Below the pieces are notes generated by a model. It searched no databases and was not told the DNA's origin. It saw only the letters and a list, made by a program, of their open reading frames with translations. The translations under genes and the position numbers were made by a program. From NCBI GenBank assembly GCA_023362775.1, contig JALMGJ010000018.1, positions 21,123,105-21,187,104 of the forward strand: 64,000 nt of DNA, given 5' to 3'. This document shows positions 32,994-43,445 of this stretch, piece by piece (position 1 is the stretch's first letter; every line of letters starts with the position of its first letter). The stretch comes from Charina bottae. Its lineage: Eukaryota; Chordata; Lepidosauria; Squamata; Charinaidae.

Positions 32994-33693
32994 GAATTTC
33001 TACTACATCACCATCCTGAGGGACCCGGTTTCCCGGTACCTGAGCGAATGGAGGCACGTCCAAAGGGGAGCCACCTGGAAGGCCTCGCTGCACGTCTGCG
33101 ACGGAAGGTCTCCCACCTCCGAGGAACTGCCTAGTTGCTACTCGGGGGATGACTGGTCGGGCTGCTCTCTGCAAGAGTTCATGGACTGCCCGTACAACCT
33201 GGCCAACAACCGCCAGGTCCGCATGCTGGCAGACCTGAGTTTGGTGGGGTGCTACAATTTGTCCGTCATGCCAGAAGAGCAACGGAACAAGGTCCTCCTG
33301 GACAGCGCCAAGGAGAACCTCAAGTGGATGGCCTTCTTCGGCTTGACGGAATTCCAGCGGAAGACCCAGTATCTCTTTGAGAGGACCTTCAACATGAACT
33401 TCATCTCGCCGTTCACCCAGTACAACAGCACAAGGGCCTCCAGCGTGGACATTGACGAGGCGACCCAGCAGCGAATCGAGGCCCTCAATTTCTTGGACAT
33501 GAACCTGTACGATTATGCAAAAGACCTTTTCCTTCAGCGGTACCAGTTCACAAGACAGAAGGAGCACCAGGAGGCCCGCCGGAAACGGCAGGAGCAGCGG
33601 AAAATCTGGCGGGCCCAGCAGGGCCGCAGCAGAGAGCAGGACGGCCGAAACGCCACCACGGATTACATTGGGAACGTGGAGCAGTGGCGGTAA
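32994..33693 (+). CDS. HS6ST2: Terminal coding exon of heparan sulfate 6-O-sulfotransferase 2
   Basis: This Golgi type II membrane enzyme transfers sulfate from PAPS to the 6-O position of glucosamine in heparan sulfate, tuning FGF, VEGF and Wnt signalling. The exon follows a pyrimidine-rich acceptor ending CAG at 32993. Its first base completes a split codon, and 232 codons run from Asn at 32995 to the TAA at 33691. The 3'-phosphate-binding motif RDPVSRYLS lies at 33019-33045. The conserved core continues with SEWRHVQRGATWK, DCPYNLANNRQVRML, FFGLTEFQRKTQYLFE and NFISPFTQYNSTRAS. N-glycosylation sequons are NLS, NST and NAT. HS6ST2 is preferred over HS6ST1 and HS6ST3 because of RQKEHQEARRKRQEQRK and the C-terminus DYIGNVEQWR; as I recall the paralogs, HS6ST1 ends in EDYMSHIIEKW. 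The N-terminal exon with the transmembrane anchor and 5'-PSB loop is outside the window. The C-terminal tail is shorter than the mammalian one. Confidence 0.96.
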
Positions 33694-35062
33694 TTAGGGC
33701 TCCCGGGGTCCGGAGTGGAAAGGCAGAGCCAGACAAGAAGATGCCGCTTCTCCAAGGGGTGCGGGGAGAGGGGTTGAGTGCGGGCGGCCTTTTGCATTCA
33801 ATGTTGTGCTGTAGGTGGGCTAACCTTTTACTCTCTGTGTTGTCTCGGATCTGTCCCTGTCAAGAAAGGAAGGAAGGAAGGTTGGCCTCTTGGGCTACCT
33901 GGCAAACCATCGTTCTCGTCACAAATTAATTGCTCAGCAGAATCAAAGTGGAAACGGTGAAGGCTGTACCTCAAGGACGCTGGCGGGGAAAGAGGAGGAG
34001 GTGTGTTTTTCTGAAGCGGGGGCGACGCAGGGGAGACGTCTCTGCATTTTGTAAAGTGGCCTGAGGCTCCGGTATTTTTTTATATTCCATCCAGGCCTCA
34101 GATGTCAGAAAAAGCATGGGCAGCGGGCGGGCTGAATGTCTAGTGTTAACTTGGGAACTGGGTAGCTCTCTGTAGCTGCAGATCCACCCACTGTTATTCC
34201 TTGGAGCTCTGGATCTTTAATTAGAGAGGCAGACGGTTCCGTTTAATGCTACACATTTCGGAAAAGGCTGTCGTAGGTAAGACCCGCACCTCTGGGGCGC
34301 AGCCTTGGAGGGGCCTTTGCTGGGGGGGGGGACTTCCCTAAAGCTCCACCCGTCATCCAGGAGAAGGGGCTGCCTCTGGCCATCAAAAGAGTAGCCAGTT
34401 GTGGCCAAAGTGAGTCCTGGTGAGGGTTGCCACTCACTGTCATGTCACGTCACGTCACATCGTATCAAGTCTATTTCTGCTTCTAAGGTCTCTTACAACA
34501 TTGGGGATTGATTCTACACCCTCATTTCCCCCAACCTTGGAAATTCAAGACATAATCGTCACCCCCCCCCCCAGTGATTTTCAGGTGGCTTCTGCTTGAG
34601 CAGGTGAACATTCCAAAAAGAACATTTCAGACCCTTTTTAAGAGTTTGGCGTTACTTCATCAACATATTTTGAAAGGCTGCCAACGGTCTCTACCAAGGA
34701 CCAGTTGGGTTGAAGAGCGCAGGAAAGGTTTCGGGAAGAAGCTGTTGATGAGTGTCTTATGTAAATTGGCTATTAGCAAAGATAGGAAGATTTTGTCTAT
34801 AAATATTTAATCTTAAAAAAAAAATCTGACTACAGCTGTTGATGGATCTCAAGCTTGTTTGATTTCAGGCTAGAAGAAGGGAGAGAAAGCCCAATGATTT
34901 GCTGAGCGTTGGAACCAGAAAACAGAACTGTAGTGTTTTTTTTTGAGGAGGCTGAATTTTAATGTATTTTGGAAGTATAAGGGTATATTTTAACATTTTG
35001 GAAAGAGAGACGGTTTTCCATGCCCTCTGCCCATTTTAATAAAATTCTTGCAATGTGTGTAT
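33694..35062 (+). other. HS6ST2: Probable HS6ST2 3' UTR and polyadenylation site
   Basis: Sequence after the TAA stop, free of recognisable transposons and becoming AT-rich after 34570. A canonical AATAAA lies at 35038-35043. About 10-25 bases later comes a GT-rich stretch (TGCAATGTGTGTATT, about 35050-35064), the usual downstream element for cleavage. Other AATAAA-type strings near 37261 and 37635 could serve a longer form but lack an equally clear GT-rich element. The end coordinate is inferred. Confidence 0.6.
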
Positions 35063-37016
35063 TCTTTTACAAGGGTGCCATAGCTTTTATCCTGGAAAAG
35101 TTTTCCCGTTTGTGAATTGTTACGGCAGATACTGTTTCCCAGTAGAAGCTGAATTCATCCGAGGGGACAACTGTAACATTTGTTTTGCTTTCGGAACACT
35201 TTTTATGACACAGCAAGACATTTGAGCATTTTTGGGGATGGCTTTCAGAGGTCATCAGATTTGAAAAGAGAGAGATTTCTTGTACTTGGGTATACCTTTG
35301 CAGTTGCATACCTGGCATGCAAGGAGGAGAATGCCAATGGAAAGGGGCTGCGTCCCTAGGATCACCCTTGCAAAGAACCGTGGTCTTGAGCATGCATCCC
35401 CTACTCTTGTAGCAACCGTTGAGGGCGCTCTTCTGGTCTAGGTTGCAAAATCCTGGGAGGGGGTGGGTTGGGTCTTCTTGCTGCCATGAGAGTCATTTGC
35501 CAAGTGAGGATGCTGGCTGTGCCCTGGGCATACACAGACGCAACCCTGCATTTGTCCACCCAACACCCATCGAGTGTGGGGTGTAAGAAATTGCATGTCC
35601 CCATACATCTGACGACAAGGCAGAGACAGGCACCTGCATGTTGTGTCAGATGGCACACAGCAATTTTTGAGTACAGGAATTAAGTTTTTCTGAGTATGCT
35701 GGTATGGCGATAGTTGTCTTGTTGGCAAGGAAGGAAGACAGAAGTCTTGAAAAACGAACTAAGTTAAACTGATAAACCAAGAAAGGTGTCAGCAGAGCCA
35801 TTGTGCTTTAGAGTCGAGGCTATTCTTAAATATCGTAAATATTCTTAAATGTCCACCTCCATAACGGGTCCTTTCCAGTTGTCTAAAATGAGGGGTCATC
35901 TTGAATTATAAACTCATTTGTCTTGAGCTTTCTATACCTTGCTCATCCTCTCCGTTCTTGATTATTTTACCGTCCCAGACGGTAGGGGAGAAAATGATGC
36001 CAACCTTCCTTATGTTCTGGCTGAGGAGGGTAGGAGTTGTAGTCTTCAACGCTGAAAGGCACAGGTTTGGAAAGCTTGCCTTGACAGCTGTGGGCTGTCT
36101 GCCGCCAGAGCTCCCTTCCTCGTTGTGCGGTTGTGTAATTCAAGGCATCAGGTTTCAGAATTGGATCAGGGACCCCAGGGCCAGCAAACTATGGCAGCTG
36201 GTAGTTGGCATCCCTTGCGTGTAATGTCCGGGTTTGGTGTTTGCAGTGTGGCACTGTTGGAGACCCACACAAGATTCCTGAGGCAAGAACCCTAAGCCTA
36301 CAGCATTGGCTCTCCATGACCTATGGGTATCTAGAATACGGGCAACAGCTGCAGGGCTCCAGATGTTTTGGCATGGGCCTGGCAACCATTGAGGACTTTC
36401 ATTCCTTGGTCCCATCAAGAGAAGCTCCAGTTTGCTGCTCTCTCTCTCTCTCTGTTTCCTGATGCTAGGAAATAACCCAGAAGGTGGAGGGCCAGGCGAT
36501 TTGATGCACGTAGACAGTGTGAATTTCTATGCAAAACTCTCGTGAAGATGGCAATGATAAATACTATGTGCTTTGAAGCTTTTCTAACTTAATGAGGACA
36601 GGGGTTCATTTCAATTTTATGTACTTTGTTGCTGTGTGAGTTCACGATACATAACTTTCCTTCTCAACTCTGGGGGATGGAGACACTTGGAGATGGTTTC
36701 CTTGTTTCAGGCATATTCAGTATTAACCAGGCCTTTTTTTTTTTTTTTTTGGAACACTTAAATCTGGGACACTACATTAATACGCCTTTATGCAAAACCC
36801 ACAATTTTGAGGTCTCTCTGTTTGGCAGGCCAACTCATAGATGCCTGCTCAGAGGTGGGCATAGGATAGCCTGCGCCAGCTCATCCCTCCAGATGTGCTG
36901 GCGCTGAAGTTCTCAGAATTCTGTCCCGTTTGACAAATCTGGAGGTCACAAAGTTAGGAAGAAACCAATATAGAAGTTTAGGCTAAGTTATCCAAAGTTT
37001 CTTGCAACAGGCATTT
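35063..37016. other. Intergenic, little recognised
   Basis: (CT)n near 36437-36451 and a T run at 36737-36754. GCTGAGGAGGGTAGGAGTTGTAG around 36020 looks like a scrap of an old dispersed repeat. No coding potential recognised. Confidence 0.35.
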
Positions 37017-37168
37017 CTTTAGAGCAGTGTTTCTCCACCTTGGCGATGTCAAGATACGTGGACTTCAACTCCCAGAATTCCCCAGCCAGCCCTGCTGGCT
37101 GGGGAATTCTGGGAGTTGAAGTCCACCCATCTTAAAGTTTGCCAAGGTTGAGAAACACTGCTTTAGAG
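37017..37168. mobile_element. Palindromic hAT-like MITE with perfect target duplication
   Basis: The element 37025-37160, CAGTGTTTCTCCACCTTGG to CCAAGGTTGAGAAACACTG, flanked by identical 8-mers CTTTAGAG at 37017-37024 and 37161-37168. Its central arms (AATTCCCCAGCCAGC/GCTGGCTGGGGAATT) are fully complementary. Confidence 0.95.
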
Positions 37169-38336
37169 CCCTAAAACTTTAATAGTTCAAGAGGAGGGGG
37201 ATGGGGCATACCCTAGTAATATGCAAAAAAAGAGAAGGGTTGCATAGTGTTTTTAAATTGAAATAAATAAAGTGCCATTCTAGCATCTAGCGTTGGCTTT
37301 AACAGGGAGAAGTACTCAGCTCTCAACACAGAAGGTGACCCCGTCCTGTGCTCTTGAACAGCTCTTTATCAAGAGATGCAATTTTGTCCTTATGCTGTGG
37401 TGTGCATGGTTTACAACAACAACAACAAATATCCTTTTCTTTGTGTATACTGTTTGTTGTATATAGGGGGTGGTATGCATATAAAGATATGATTTTGTCA
37501 TAACCATATGAATTCTTCTGGTTTCCAGTATAGGCCGCTGTGTTACTGTATAGGTTGACAACTGCAGAAGTGGGAAGGGGGGGAGCCAAATTCAACTGAC
37601 TTGGATGGTGTAATTTATCAATAGAGTTGATAAAATAAACTTTAATTACTGTCTTTGACTGTGGGGTGATTATTGAAATTGCTTTGGCTGGATCTTTCAG
37701 CCCCCACTCTTAACAAATAAGAACATCTTATTTGTTTGCTGAATCAACTCCTTCCGCAGCTCGTGAGTCATTGCAGTTAAAACCGCAAAGAAGAAAGAAG
37801 AACAAATCACCACAAACAAGAGTAAAGTTTCTAACATGCATCGTGGGGAAACAGCGCAACCAACTGCAGACTAGATAAAACAGGATCCCAGACCACGGGC
37901 TCCAAGCGTTAGGCAGAGATTCCAGGAATAATCTTTATTCTAGTAAGGGAGGAAGCAGAAAATTAAAGTTTGGCCAAATTTCTCTCTGTCCCATCTTGCG
38001 GTAAACAAAATCAAGGCAGGGATATTTTGAGTTTGTTTCTCAGGCGTCCCTGTTTAATTACTGTGTAATTTTATTGGTGTAATCTTTAACGGCTTGCTCA
38101 TTCCTTCCCTCTCTCCAAGGTCAGTTCTAAATCCCCAAGGTGGGGGCCATTCAGACGGGGGGGGGTTGTTCCAGAGGTCAGGAGCAGCCCCAGAGAAGGC
38201 CCACAAGATGCTCTACTAACAGGATCCAGAGTATGCCAACTCTGCCACATCTGACTGCCCTAGTTAGCCCATGCTCAAGGAAATCCAAAAGTGTTTTATG
38301 CAAGCCAACTGAACCCCTCAAAAAACATGAAATGAG
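37169..38336. other. No recognised feature
   Basis: Intergenic sequence. AATAAATAAA-type strings occur at 37261-37271. No exon or named repeat supported. Confidence 0.35.
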
Positions 38337-38572
38337 TCCCTTCCTTCCTTCCTTCCTCCCTCCCTCCCCTTCCCTCTCTCCATTTCTCCTTCCTTCCTTC
38401 CTTCCTTCCTTCCTTCCTTCCTTCCTTCCTTCCTTCCTTCCTTCCTTCTCCCTTCCTTTCCTTCCTTTCCTTCCTTCCTTCCTTCCTTCCTTCCTTCGTC
38501 CTTTCCTTCCTTCCCTTCCCTTCCTTCCTTCCCTTCTCCCTTCCCTTCCCTTCCTCCCTTCCTTCCTTCCTT
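38337..38572. repeat. Polypyrimidine (CCTT)n-rich tract
   Basis: About 236 bases of C and T with a single G near 38497, chiefly CCTT with CCCTT interruptions. Confidence 0.97.
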
Positions 38573-38644
38573 GTATTGTTTTTATCGCTAGTATTTTTAC
38601 TGTTGTTGGCTGCCCAGAGTGATGGGCAGCCATATCAATCTTAT
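38573..38644 (+). mobile_element. LINE 3' tail fragment between two microsatellites
   Basis: GTATTGTTTTTATCGC, TTGTTGGCTGCCCAGAGTG and GGGCAGCCATATCAATCTTAT follow the order of L2/CR1-type 3' ends, with the GGCTGCCC/GGGCAGCC hairpin. The A-rich (GAAA)n that follows grew from its tail. Confidence 0.6.
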
Positions 38645-38648
38645 AAAA

Positions 38649-38704
<56 letters not shown>

Positions 38705-38718
38705 GAAAGAAAGAAAGA

Positions 38719-38813
<95 letters not shown>

Positions 38814-38823
38814 AAAAGAAAAA
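38645..38823. repeat. (GAAA)n polypurine microsatellite
   Basis: About 180 bases of pure A/G, nearly all GAAA, directly after a LINE-like 3' end. It generates Lys/Glu-rich and Phe/Leu/Ser-rich spurious frames. Confidence 0.97.
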
Positions 38824-39138
38824 ATGCGCTGGATGACATCTGGGACCTTCTGCCCATTAGACAGCTTCCAGGTGCAGGGGTGTGTGACTTCTTCCTGAGC
38901 CAAAGGCGGTGGCTACTCTTGAGTAGCATTTTAGGAGGGCACATTCACCAAAAGTGGGTACGGCCAAGAGAAAAGCTAGCGTCCATTTCATCTCATTTTC
39001 ATTTAAGCCCCCCACTGAAATTACATTAAATAGAATCAAAATGGATTACTCCTCGTCTTCCAATGTTTTTCCTCTTCCCTTACAGTAAACGTTACATTGA
39101 TAGGCTGAGGAAGAAAAAAAATCCAAGGATACTGCCTT
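38824..39138. other. No recognised feature
   Basis: Short unassigned stretch. Confidence 0.4.
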
Positions 39139-39140
39139 TA

Positions 39141-39235
39141 CAGGTAGTCCTCCTTTAACAATCATTCATGTAGTGACAGTTCAGACTTATGACGATGCTG
39201 AAAAAACTGACGACCGGTCCTCACACTTACAACTT
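39141..39235 (+). mobile_element. 5' fragment of a TA-flanked TIR element
   Basis: TA then CAGGTAGTCCTCCTTTAACAATC, continuing with GACGATGCTGAAAAAACTG. No matching 3' terminus is present, so the copy is truncated or internally deleted. Confidence 0.7.
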
Positions 39236-39921
39236 ATATCCTCTCTTTGTTACATCCAGAAATTATGCGTCCCACAAGTCTTGCTGCCTGGAAATATTAC
39301 AGGAAGAGCAGTCCTCCACATCCGGAGAGCAGTTAAATGAAGCTGCAAGTATCTCTGTGGCCGCAAGGGGGCAGGGCACCTCTGATCATAGATAAGACTG
39401 TTACAGGCTGTATATTTATTTTCTCCAGAGGGAGAGAGGGCCAGTCAACCTCCCCGTGTCCCTGGGATGCCAGCCTGCATTTAAGGGGGGGATGAAGATG
39501 TTCTGAGCATCCTTGATGTCTGACTCCTCCCAGCACTAATGAGCAGCCAGGAATCTCATTCTCCGGAAGCGAGGATGGGTATATTAGGATTTCTGTTGAA
39601 CCAACTTTTACGGAGGTTGAGGGGGAAGATTTTTGCAGCTCAGGAGAGCATCCCAGAAGCCAATGCAACAGCACATCTCAGAGTCCAAATATCGCCCTCT
39701 GTGGCCAAAACCAAAGTAAATGGATGACATTCCCCGCAACCACCCCCAACAGCTGCCAAAATAATAGGAAAGTGCTGAGCTCCAGCAGCAAAAATCCTCC
39801 CCCCCCCCCCCCCCCCCCGTCAGAAGTATCTCCTCTGCAATTGCAATTTTGCCGTGTTGCTGTAGAGATTCATAAGGTCATCCAGGTAGGCGCAGATGTT
39901 GCAGTATTCGGGGAAACAAGT
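39236..39921. other. No recognised feature; C20 homopolymer
   Basis: Contains a run of about 20 C at 39799-39818. No gene or dispersed repeat recognised. Confidence 0.4.
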
Positions 39922-40079
39922 CTCTAGTTCAGTGTTCCTCGGCCTGGGCAACTTAAAGGTGTGTGGACTTAAACTCCCAAAATTCCCTAGACAGCATGGG
40001 GAATTTTATCTTCTTTTTTTGAAAAAAATCTTTAATAAAATTATATTTTAAAAAGAGAGAGAGAAACACTGCTCCAGTC
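39922..40079. mobile_element. Hairpin MITE with replaced centre
   Basis: Left arm CAGTGTTCCTCGGCCTGGGC...GTGTGGACTTAAACTCCC starts at 39930. The right terminus GAGAAACACTG ends at 40071. The flanks CTCTAGTT and CTCCAGTC match at 6 of 8. The right arm has been replaced by AT-rich sequence (about 40008-40058). Confidence 0.7.
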
Positions 40080-40402
40080 CATTATCCCCAAGAGGCTCTG
40101 CAAAAAAAAAAAAAAAAAAACAGGCAAGAAATGTAATTCCATGGCAGTGTGTCATGGCCCTGATGCGGTGAAAAAGAGGCTTTTCAATGCATCATCTTGG
40201 TGACCAAGGAAGGACACCTAAGACTTCAAGGTCACTGAGATAATTATTCCTCCAATAATTAGAATTCAAAAGGGGGGGGGGGGAGAATTTTTTTTTTTAA
40301 GTCTCCAAATAATTAACACTGGGTTCAGTTCATTTGATGAGCCTTGGGGGGGGGGGGGAAACAAGCAATTTCTTAGGACATTTATTTGGCTTAAGGTGTG
40401 TC

Positions 40403-40789
40403 ATATATGCATATTTGATAAAGGTAAAGGTAAAGGTTCCCCCCGCACATTTGTGCAGTCGTGTCCGACTCTAGGGGCCGGTGCTCATTTCCGTTTGTTA
40501 GCCGAAGAGCCAGCGTTGTCCGAAGACGCTTCCACGGTCATGTGGCCAGCATGACGCACGCGGAACACTGTTACCTACCCACCGAAGTGGTACCTATTAA
40601 TCTACTTGCATTTGCATGCTTTCGAATTGCTAGGTTGGCAAGAGCTGGGGCTAGTGTGGGAGCTCACTCCGTCACGCGGGGCTAGGGATTCGAACCTCCG
40701 AACTTGCGATCTTCTGATCGACAAGCCTGGTGTCTTACCCGCCGAGCCACCACGCCCCTTGCATATTAAAATATATGCATATTTGATAA
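40403..40789 (-). mobile_element. tRNA-headed SINE with 19-bp target duplication
   Basis: The SINE body is about 40422-40758, same family as 6596-6927, with two AAGGTA units at its (reversed) tail. The direct repeat ATATATGCATATTTGATAA occurs at 40403-40421 and 40771-40789. Twelve extra bases (40759-40770) lie between the tRNA-like end and the right repeat. Confidence 0.88.
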
Positions 40790-41144
40790 GCTATATAAAA
40801 ATGCTTAAGGCATCATTTTGCTTAGAAAGATTTCCTTGAGTTGTTTTTTTTGGCAAATTGAAAAATCTTGGACTCTGAGATGTGCTCTTGCATCTGGGAT
40901 GCTCTAGTGGGCTGCAAAAATCCCCATGTATCTTTCCCTGTTCCAAAGTTGCTGTTTTTTAACAGAAGTGTGTGTGAGAGAGATGGTTCCGTTGGAGCAG
41001 AGAATACAAACACCCCCCACACCCCTGCAGCTACATGAAACAACCTGCAGGGGGCAGTAAGGCCAAGAAAATGTGGCTTACTTTCCTAAATGGCATTTTT
41101 TTCCCTGCCACATTAGTCTGATTCTGATCCAATTGCCCAGATGC
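40790..41144. other. No recognised feature
   Basis: AT-rich unassigned sequence. Confidence 0.4.
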
Positions 41145-41652
41145 TTTAAGCCTAGGCTGACCATACATCCCATTTAGAACGGGACAGTCCCGTTTTTTTA
41201 GCATTTTTCAACCATCCCGTCGTTTTGAAAAAAATCTCAATTTTGTCCCGTTTTATAAACCCGGCGGGAATGGCGCGGAAGGAGGATCTGAGCCAGAGCT
41301 GCCAATTGGAGGCAGCCCGGAAGAGGAAGCCCTCCTGCCTATCAGCGCATGGCAAAGGAGGGCGGAGAGGAGGATGGACCCGGGGGGCAGGGTTTGCAGG
41401 CGGGAGCCAATCGCATGGACCGGGGTTTGCAGGTGGGAGCCAATCGCATGGACCGGGGGGCGGGGTTTTCAGGCGGGAGCCAATTGCGCAGACCGGGGGT
41501 GGGGTTTGCAGGCGGGAGCCAATCGTGCAGACCAGGGGGTGGGGACCCCTGTCTTTTTCATGAATACGGAACATTACATAAGACCCCATTACGTTTTGCC
41601 ATCCCAATGTCCCGTTTTTGTCTCAAGGAAATATGGTCAGCCTATTTAAGCC
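41145..41652. mobile_element. TIR element with 8-bp duplication and GC-rich minisatellite
   Basis: The element 41153-41644 has 13-base perfect termini TAGGCTGACCATA and TATGGTCAGCCTA, flanked by TTTAAGCC at 41145-41152 and 41645-41652. The interior carries four units on GGTTTGCAGGCGGGAGCCAAT, the reverse complement of the minisatellite in the elements at 2862 and 27731. Open frames across it are repeat artefacts. Confidence 0.85.
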
Positions 41653-41759
41653 TCCAGCTGCTTCCAGAATTGCCAGCCCCTCAGCCAAGGCTCTGTCTTT
41701 CAAAATGTTCCTGTGTTCTATTCACATGAATTTTGACATCCAGAAAAGAGCTGGTAGAC

Positions 41760-41985
41760 CAGGGTTTCGTAACCTTGGCAACTTGAAGATGGGTGGACTT
41801 CAACTCCTAGGAATCCCCAGCCAGCATGCGACCAATCCTCGCATTGATGACCTTCGCAGGACTGTAAAGCAAACGAAAGCTGAAGTCAGATCATAAGCAC
41901 AGTTGCGGTTTCACTTAGCGACTGCTTCGCTGAACGACCGAGTTGCTGGTCCCCATTGTGGTCATTAAACGAGGACTGCCCGTAC
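41760..41985. mobile_element. Joined fragments of a hairpin MITE and a TA-TIR element
   Basis: 41760-41825 is a left arm of the palindromic MITE (GGTTTCGTAACCTTGGCAAC, GATGGGTGGACTTCAACTCC). From about 41826 it changes into the 3' half of the TA-TIR family, ending TTAAACGAGGACTGCCCG at 41982 followed by TA. The order of events is unclear. Confidence 0.6.
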
Positions 41986-42299
41986 CAGCATCCAGACAGC
42001 CAACCAAATGCTTCTGAGGACCCTACAAGCTGGCCGGGTGAGCCAGCAGTCCCTCCTGCCGCTTGCGTAACAAAAGGTATGTGACCACTGACGGGGGACA
42101 TTCCGTGGTGCGTCAGCGACTCATAGCCACGGACAGGCCTCAGCCCCTGGGGTGTGCATCAGGAGCGCAACCGGCAGGGGAGGTCTCTGACCGTTCTTCC
42201 CAACCCAGCGAAGGCAAAGCATCCCCAGGGCTGCTTTTTCGGGACTGGCTCCAGATGGCCAGGCCCAGTGGCCGGGGCTGCCGCGCAGCTGGGCTCTCT

Positions 42300-42709
42300 C
42301 TGTAGTCCTCGCTTAACGACCACAATTGAGACTGGGATTTCAGTTGCTAAGCAAAGCAGTCATTAAGCGAATCCGACCCAATTTTAAGACCTTTTTTGTG
42401 GCAGTCATTAAGCGAATCACCGCTGGCGTTAAGCGAACCACGTGGTCGTTAAGCGAATCACGCAGTTCCCCATTGATTTTGCTTGCCAGAAGCCGGCCGT
42501 GAAGGTCGAAAACAGCGATTGCGTGACCACGGGACACTGCAATGGTCATAAATGCGAACCGGTTGCCAAGCGTCCAAATCGTGATCACGTGACCGTGGGG
42601 ATGCTGTGACGGTTGTTAAGTGTGAGCACCAGTTGTAAGTTGTTTTTTTCAGCACCGTCGTAATTCCGAACCATTACTAAACAAATGGTCATTAAGTGAG
42701 GACTACCTG
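42300..42709 (+). mobile_element. TA-flanked TIR element with altered 5' end
   Basis: The left end has lost its first bases (GTAGTCCTCGCTTAACGAC at 42302). The right end GTGAGGACTACCTG is intact and followed by TA at 42710. The interior matches 23328-23718. Confidence 0.82.
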
Positions 42710-42711
42710 TA

Positions 42712-43320
42712 GTTGCCGCTTAAGTCACAAGGCTGCCCCTTGGGTGTTGCATCACCCTCACCCCAAAATACTTGCCTTTCCCAAGGCGCCTGCCTTGCAC
42801 ACACTCTCCCACTCGGTTCAAGAGCCCCACGTCTCACCCAGGGCAGAGCAGGTCGTCGGGTGACGGGCGGAGGGTCCTTCCTGGGTTTCTGTAAGACAAG
42901 AACTGGCCTAGAGACACACGAACCACCTGCGTGGATAAAGAGTGCATTTGCGCAGCCCTCCAACGGGGGGGGGGGGGGGGTTGTCAGTGATTTGGCTTTC
43001 CAAAGTTTTTATTATTTCCAGTTTCAACACCATGGCTTATAGGTCACAATTCATCTGCTGCGGGAGGGTTTAACCCGTGCTCTCAGGAAAGGAGGAAATG
43101 ACTAACAGGTGAGTGCATCTTAATAAGAATAATAAACCAAAAGCCATAAAAACCATAAAAAGCAGCATAATAGCGGGCTGCAGGGTTTAAAATAATTATA
43201 TGGAAAAGCTCAGAATAATACGGTTTCTGGCATTGAAAGGGCAAGAGGTTAGAAGGGCGAGGACCGAAGGCTTCTGTGGAGCCATCAAGATGCCCCAGAT
43301 GGGCTGTGAAATAAATGTGG
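42712..43320. other. No recognised feature; G homopolymer
   Basis: A run of about 15 G lies at 42966-42980. Otherwise unassigned. Confidence 0.4.
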
Positions 43321-43445
43321 GAGCGTTTCTCAACCTTGGCGACTTTAAGATGGGTGGACTTCAACTCCCAGAATTCCTTGCTGGCTGGGGAATTGTGGGA
43401 GTTGAAGTCCACCCATCTTAAAGTCGCCAAGGTTGAGAAACACTG
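43321..43445. mobile_element. Palindromic hAT-like MITE
   Basis: GAGCGTTTCTCAACCTTGG (left end altered) to CCAAGGTTGAGAAACACTG, with arms containing GATGGGTGGACTTCAACTCC. The flanks AAATGTGG and CTCTAAAT do not match, so one side has probably been rearranged. Confidence 0.88.

Noticed and set aside
32926..33567. 213-codon frame antisense to the HS6ST2 exon
   Set aside because: Shadow of the conserved exon; the sense frame carries the sulfotransferase motifs.
34440..34465. GTCACGTCACGTCAC in the HS6ST2 3' UTR as CREB-type sites
   Set aside because: A short TCACG repeat within the transcribed UTR; no independent support for a regulatory role.
37261..37640. AATAAA strings as an alternative HS6ST2 poly(A) site
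   Set aside because: A hairpin MITE and unrelated sequence lie between; the site at 35038 has the better downstream GT-rich element.
38178..38903. 241-codon frame on the minus strand
   Set aside because: Translation of the (CCTT)n and (GAAA)n microsatellites, low complexity only.
42966..42980. G15 run, and other long C/G homopolymers (39799-39818, 44470-44484)
   Set aside because: Could form G-quadruplexes, but homopolymers of this type are common in this window and prone to sequencing error.
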